64,000 nt of DNA from Nocardia transvalensis (GTDB taxonomy: Bacteria > Actinomycetota > Actinomycetes > Mycobacteriales > Mycobacteriaceae): positions 62,001 to 126,000 of the forward strand of contig NZ_JADLQQ010000004.1 in the NCBI RefSeq assembly GCF_015477765.1, written 5' to 3'. Of the stretch, positions 62,101-64,000 are shown one piece after another; the stretch's first letter is position 1, and each line of letters begins with the position of its first letter. Under the pieces are notes generated by a model. It was not told the DNA's origin, ran no database searches, and worked only from the letters and a program-made list of their open reading frames with translations. Made by a program: the position numbers and the translations under genes.

Positions 62101-62535
62101 GGGCTGCGTCACGGTGAGGAACACCATGTCCAGCTGGAGAAGGGCGTCACGCTGCTCATCGGCCTGGAGGCCATCTCCGAACCCGACGAGCGCGGCATGC
62201 GCACCGTGATGTGCATCATCAACGGCCAGCTGCGCCCGGTGACCGTGCGCGACCGCTCCATCGCCAGCGAGATCCCCGCCGCGGAGAAGGCCGACAAGAC
62301 CGACCCGAGCCACATCGCCGCTCCCTTCGCGGGCGTGGTGACCCTGATCGTCTCCGAGGGCGACACCATCGCCGCCGGCGACACCATCGGCACCATCGAG
62401 GCCATGAAAATGGAGGCCGCCATCACCGCCCCCCGCGGCGGCGTCATCCAACGCATCGCCATCGCCAAGGTCCAACAGGTCGAGGGCGGCGACCTCCTGG
62501 CGGTGGTCCGCCTCAACGAGGCCGCGGCGGAGTGA
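59131..62535 (+). CDS. pyc: Pyruvate carboxylase
   Basis: A 1134-residue biotin enzyme making oxaloacetate from pyruvate and bicarbonate, the usual full length. The N-terminal biotin carboxylase domain (1-450) starts FSKVLVANRGEIAIRAFRAAYE and has the ATP loop AVAGGGGRGMRRV near 160 and EMNPRIQVEHTVTE near 290. The carboxyltransferase domain begins near 530 with GVTDTTFRDAHQSLLATR and includes IKDMAGLLRAP (carbamylated Lys/metal region, near 705). The C-terminal BCCP domain has the biotinylation site IEAMKMEA near 1095. ATG at 59131 fits the conserved N-terminus; the frame is open far upstream. With methylcitrate and inositol degradation it supports anaplerosis. Confidence 0.97.
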   Translation: MFSKVLVANRGEIAIRAFRAAYELGVGTVAVFPYEDRNSVHRLKADESYQIGVPGHPVRAYLSIEEIIKAAKTAGADAVYPGYGFLSENPDLAAACAREGITFIGPSTDVLELTGNKARAIAAAKAAGLPVLTSSAPSSDVDELLAAAETMEFPVFVKAVAGGGGRGMRRVADRAQLRESVEAAMREAESAFGDPTVFLEQAVVNPRHIEVQILADQHGNVMHLFERDCSLQRRHQKVIELAPAPNLDPALRERICADAVAFARQIGYSCAGTVEFLLDERGNHVFIEMNPRIQVEHTVTEEITDVDLVQSQLRIAAGESLDDLGLNQDNVAIRGAALQCRITTEDPANGFRPDTGRISAYRSPGGGGIRLDGGANLGAEVGAYFDSMLVKLTCRGRDFGQAVARARRAVAEFRIRGVATNIPFLQAVLDDPDFRAGRVTTSFIDERPHLLTQRGSADRGTKILRYLADITVNKPHGERPTAVYPHDKLPAIDLTVPPPDGSRQRLLRLGPEGFAQALREQKGIGVTDTTFRDAHQSLLATRVRTNSLLQVAGHVARMTPELLSIECWGGATYDVALRFLYEDPWERLAALREAIPNICLQMLLRGRNTVGYTPYPEKVTRAFVSEATATGIDIFRIFDALNNVDQMRPAIDAVRETGTSIAEVAMSYTGDLSDPNENLYTLDYYLKLAEQIVEAGAHVIGIKDMAGLLRAPAAHTLVTALRSNFDLPVHVHTHDTPGGQLATYLAAWQAGADAVDGASAPMAGTTSQPALSAIVAAAANSEYDSGLNLQNVCDLEPYWEALRKVYAPFESGLPGPTGRVYHHEIPGGQLSNLRQQAIALGLGDRFEEVEAKYAAADRLLGRLVKVTPSSKVVGDLALALVGSGVDVEDFAADPGRYDIPDSVIGFLRGELGTPAGGWPEPFRSRALAGRGPAKPETPLTAAEEAALNGSPEQRRETLNRLLFPGPAAEFLAHRDKYGDTSGLSANQFFYGLRHGEEHHVQLEKGVTLLIGLEAISEPDERGMRTVMCIINGQLRPVTVRDRSIASEIPAAEKADKTDPSHIAAPFAGVVTLIVSEGDTIAAGDTIGTIEAMKMEAAITAPRGGVIQRIAIAKVQQVEGGDLLAVVRLNEAAAE

Positions 62536-62665
62536 GCGCGGCGGATACTCCGCCTACCCAGGCCGACTCCTCGGCCGCGGTCGGCCCCGGTTGCGCAGGC
62601 TCGGTCGCCCGCGGAATCGGCGATGGTGGCCGGGGGCCGAAGCGGCGGATGCGGGTGGTGGGGCG

Positions 62666-63223
62666 ATGACGCGGATTGTGGCCGGGGTTGCGGGTGGGCG
62701 GCGGTTGCGGGTGCCGCCTGCGGGGACGCGGCCTACCTCGGATCGGGTGCGGGAGGCGCTGTTCAGTCTGCTGACCGCGCGGGTGGATTTCGAGGGCATG
62801 CGGGTGCTGGATCTGTATGCGGGGTCGGGGGCGCTCGGGCTGGAGGCGCTGTCTCGGGGTGCCGCTCATGCGTTGCTGGTGGAATCCGATCGCAAGGCGG
62901 CGGCGGTGGTGCGCGCCAACATTGCCGACCTGGGGCTCCCGGGTGCCGAATTGCGCCCGGCCACAGTCTCTTCCGTCCTGGCAGCACCCCCGGCCGAGCC
63001 GTACGACCTGGTCTTCTCCGACCCGCCCTACGCCCTGGACGTCACCACCGTCCTCGCCGACCTGACCGCCCTCACCACCAACGCCTGGCTCCACCCCGAC
63101 GCATTGATCATCCTCGAACGCCCCACCCGCTCCCCCGAAACCCCCTGGCCCCCCGCCTTCACCCCCCTCAAACCCCGCCGCTACGGCGAAACCCGCCTCG
63201 ACCTCGCCGAGTACACCCCCTAA
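62666..63223 (+). CDS. rsmD: 16S rRNA (guanine(966)-N2)-methyltransferase
   Basis: A 185-residue SAM-dependent methyltransferase. It opens with RIVAGVAGGRRLRVPPAGTRPTSDRVREALF, the RsmD signature, then the SAM motif LDLYAGSGALGLEAL near 48 and the catalytic DPPYALD near 122. ATG 62666 has a weak ribosome-binding region. The last third (from about 62980) is unusually C-rich (CCCC runs) compared with the rest. It is convergent with coaD, the inverted-repeat element B starting directly after its TAA. In M. tuberculosis pca, rsmD and coaD are co-oriented (recalled); here coaD is inverted. Confidence 0.94.
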   Translation: MTRIVAGVAGGRRLRVPPAGTRPTSDRVREALFSLLTARVDFEGMRVLDLYAGSGALGLEALSRGAAHALLVESDRKAAAVVRANIADLGLPGAELRPATVSSVLAAPPAEPYDLVFSDPPYALDVTTVLADLTALTTNAWLHPDALIILERPTRSPETPWPPAFTPLKPRRYGETRLDLAEYTP

Positions 63224-63304
63224 CCCAGCCGCACCCCCTGTCGTCATCCGCACCCCGCGCAGCGCCTGCGAGGGGTGCGTTTACGAAGGAGGGGTGCGTC
63301 TGGG
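63224..63304. repeat. Long inverted-repeat element B (81 bp)
   Basis: CCCAGCCGCACCCC (63224-63237) pairs with GGGGTGCGTCTGGG (63291-63304) with one mismatch, enclosing CGCACCCC/GGGGTGCG as an inner helix (63250-63279). It fills the space between the convergent rsmD stop (0 bases away) and coaD stop (7 bases away), so it likely terminates both. Confidence 0.85.
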
Positions 63305-63311
63305 CGGCTCG

Positions 63312-63797
63312 TCAGGGGCGGCGTTCGGCGATGCGGGAGAGGAGGCGTTTGTGGACGGAGGCGGGGAGCATGTCGGAGACGTCGCCGCCGAAGGTGGCGA
63401 CCTCCTTGACCAGCGAGCTGGACAGGAAGCTGTAGGACGGGTTGGTGGCCAGGAAGTAGGTGTCGACGCCGGAGAGCTTCTTGTTCATCTGGGCCATCTG
63501 CAACTCGTAGCCGAAGTCGGTGGCGTCGCGCAGGCCTTTGACGATGGCGGTGATGCCCTGCTCCCGGGCGAAGTCCACCAGCAGTCCGTGCCAGGACTCG
63601 ATGCGGACGTTGGGCAGGTCGGCGGTCGCCTCGCGCAACATCTCCATACGCTCGTCGACGTTGAACATGCCCTGCTTGCTCTTGTTGATCATCACCGTGA
63701 CGACGAGCTCGTCGAACTGCACAGCCGCCCGCCTGATCACGTCGAGATGCCCATTGGTCACCGGATCGAACGACCCGGGGCACAGTGCTCCAGCCAT
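63312..63797 (-). CDS. coaD: Phosphopantetheine adenylyltransferase
   Basis: A 161-residue nucleotidyltransferase of CoA biosynthesis, converting 4'-phosphopantetheine to dephospho-CoA. Motifs: [22 protein letters not shown] (residues 3-24, including TxGH), [18 protein letters not shown] near 88, and [25 protein letters not shown] near 125-149 (ISSTxxR-like region). The length matches CoaD. Elements B and C of the inverted-repeat family flank it. Confidence 0.96.
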   Translation of the reverse strand: MAGALCPGSFDPVTNGHLDVIRRAAVQFDELVVTVMINKSKQGMFNVDERMEMLREATADLPNVRIESWHGLLVDFAREQGITAIVKGLRDATDFGYELQMAQMNKKLSGVDTYFLATNPSYSFLSSSLVKEVATFGGDVSDMLPASVHKRLLSRIAERRP

Positions 63798-63823
63798 GCT
63801 CGAACGCTAACAGGACAGGTAAC

Positions 63824-63905
63824 CCCAGCCGCACCCCGTATTGGCAAACGCACCCCGCACAAAGCTCTGGAGAGAGTGCGGGTGTGCGCACGGGGTGCGG
63901 CTGGG
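63824..63905. repeat. Long inverted-repeat element C (82 bp)
   Basis: CCCAGCCGCACCCCG (63824-63838) and its exact complement (63891-63905), with an inner CGCACCCCGCAC/GTGCGGGTGTGCG helix (one bulge). It starts 27 bases upstream of the coaD start and ends 4 bases before the stop of the next minus-strand gene, so it probably terminates that gene ahead of coaD. Confidence 0.85.
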
Positions 63906-63909
63906 TGGT

Positions 63910-64000
63910 TCAGAGACGGCGGGTGATCAGGCGTTTGGGTTCTGGTAGGGCGGCTTGGCGGATGAAGCCGTCGGGGTGTTCGTGGCGCGAGCGGGCCAAG
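63910..64000 (-). CDS. C-terminal end of an unrecognised minus-strand gene
   Basis: About 30 codons run from the window edge to a TGA at 63910-63912, reading LARSRHEHPDGFIRQA and then ALPEPKRLITRRL. Element C lies 4 bases after the stop, as with other genes here. The fragment is too short to identify; it does not resemble the end of PurU, the neighbour of coaD in M. tuberculosis (recalled). Confidence 0.5.
   Translation of the reverse strand, partial: LARSRHEHPDGFIRQAALPEPKRLITRRL

Noticed and set aside
1..64000. Search for defence systems, prophage, transposases or a biosynthetic gene cluster
   Set aside because: No gene carries integrase, transposase, restriction, toxin-antitoxin, PKS or NRPS signatures; nearly all proteins are metabolic, informational or transport.

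Overview
The window is chromosomal DNA from a high-GC mycolic-acid actinomycete, most likely a Nocardia or close relative (Nocardiaceae). The inference rests on GTG starts and leaderless-type promoters, a lysine/alanine-tailed HupB, the F420 gene fbiD, and a gene order matching the Mycobacterium tuberculosis serA1-leuB-MFS-FAA-gltX-tRNA-IclR-leuCD-hupB-mutT1-ppk-fbiD-gpsA-ddl-thiL-ung-rpmB-DAK-recG block (recalled order, not searched).

Positions 1-7996 are accessory: the tail of an AraC regulator, two paralogous peptide-type ABC substrate-binding lipoproteins (453-2048 and 3986-5593) that share a promoter (GACA, 17 bp, TACTGT) but have no permease nearby, a nitronate monooxygenase, an SRPBCC protein, an exported TAP-like alpha/beta hydrolase and an EEP-fold phosphodiesterase.

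Positions 7997-20236 hold a complete myo-inositol catabolic regulon. iolR(LacI)-iolA-iolG runs leftward and iolE-(binding protein-permease-ATPase)-iolC-aldolase-iolB-iolD runs rightward. The divergent region (11553-11852) carries four near-identical palindromic operators, which suggests one repressor controls both arms. The genes cover every step from inositol uptake to acetyl-CoA plus DHAP.

Positions 20284-22705 hold a cold-shock protein, an unannotated 38-residue peptide gene with a strong ribosome-binding site and a very strong terminator, an acetyltransferase and an exported phosphodiesterase. Positions 23014-45741 are the conserved core: serine and leucine biosynthesis, gltX with tRNA-Gln and tRNA-Glu, HupB, MutT1, Ppk, FbiD, GpsA, Ddl, ThiL, Ung and L28. 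Between serA and leuB lie a clean 5 x 25 bp tandem repeat and two copies of a palindromic element.

Positions 46084-64000 hold a FakA/DhaL-type protein, recG, the methylcitrate cycle (prpR divergent from prpD-prpB-prpC, with a tiny opposite-strand DUF1737 gene between prpD and prpB), metE behind a cobalamin riboswitch, a glycosyltransferase, pyruvate carboxylase, rsmD, coaD and the end of an unknown gene. Three copies of an ~81 bp inverted-repeat element (26560, 63224, 63824) each lie within a few bases of a stop codon.

I see no CRISPR array, phage, insertion sequence, secondary-metabolite cluster or recognisable defence system. The most novel material is small or non-coding: the 38-residue peptide with its 5' UTR hairpin, the stop-codon-abutting inverted repeats, the serA-leuB repeats, and the riboswitch's possible expression platform.
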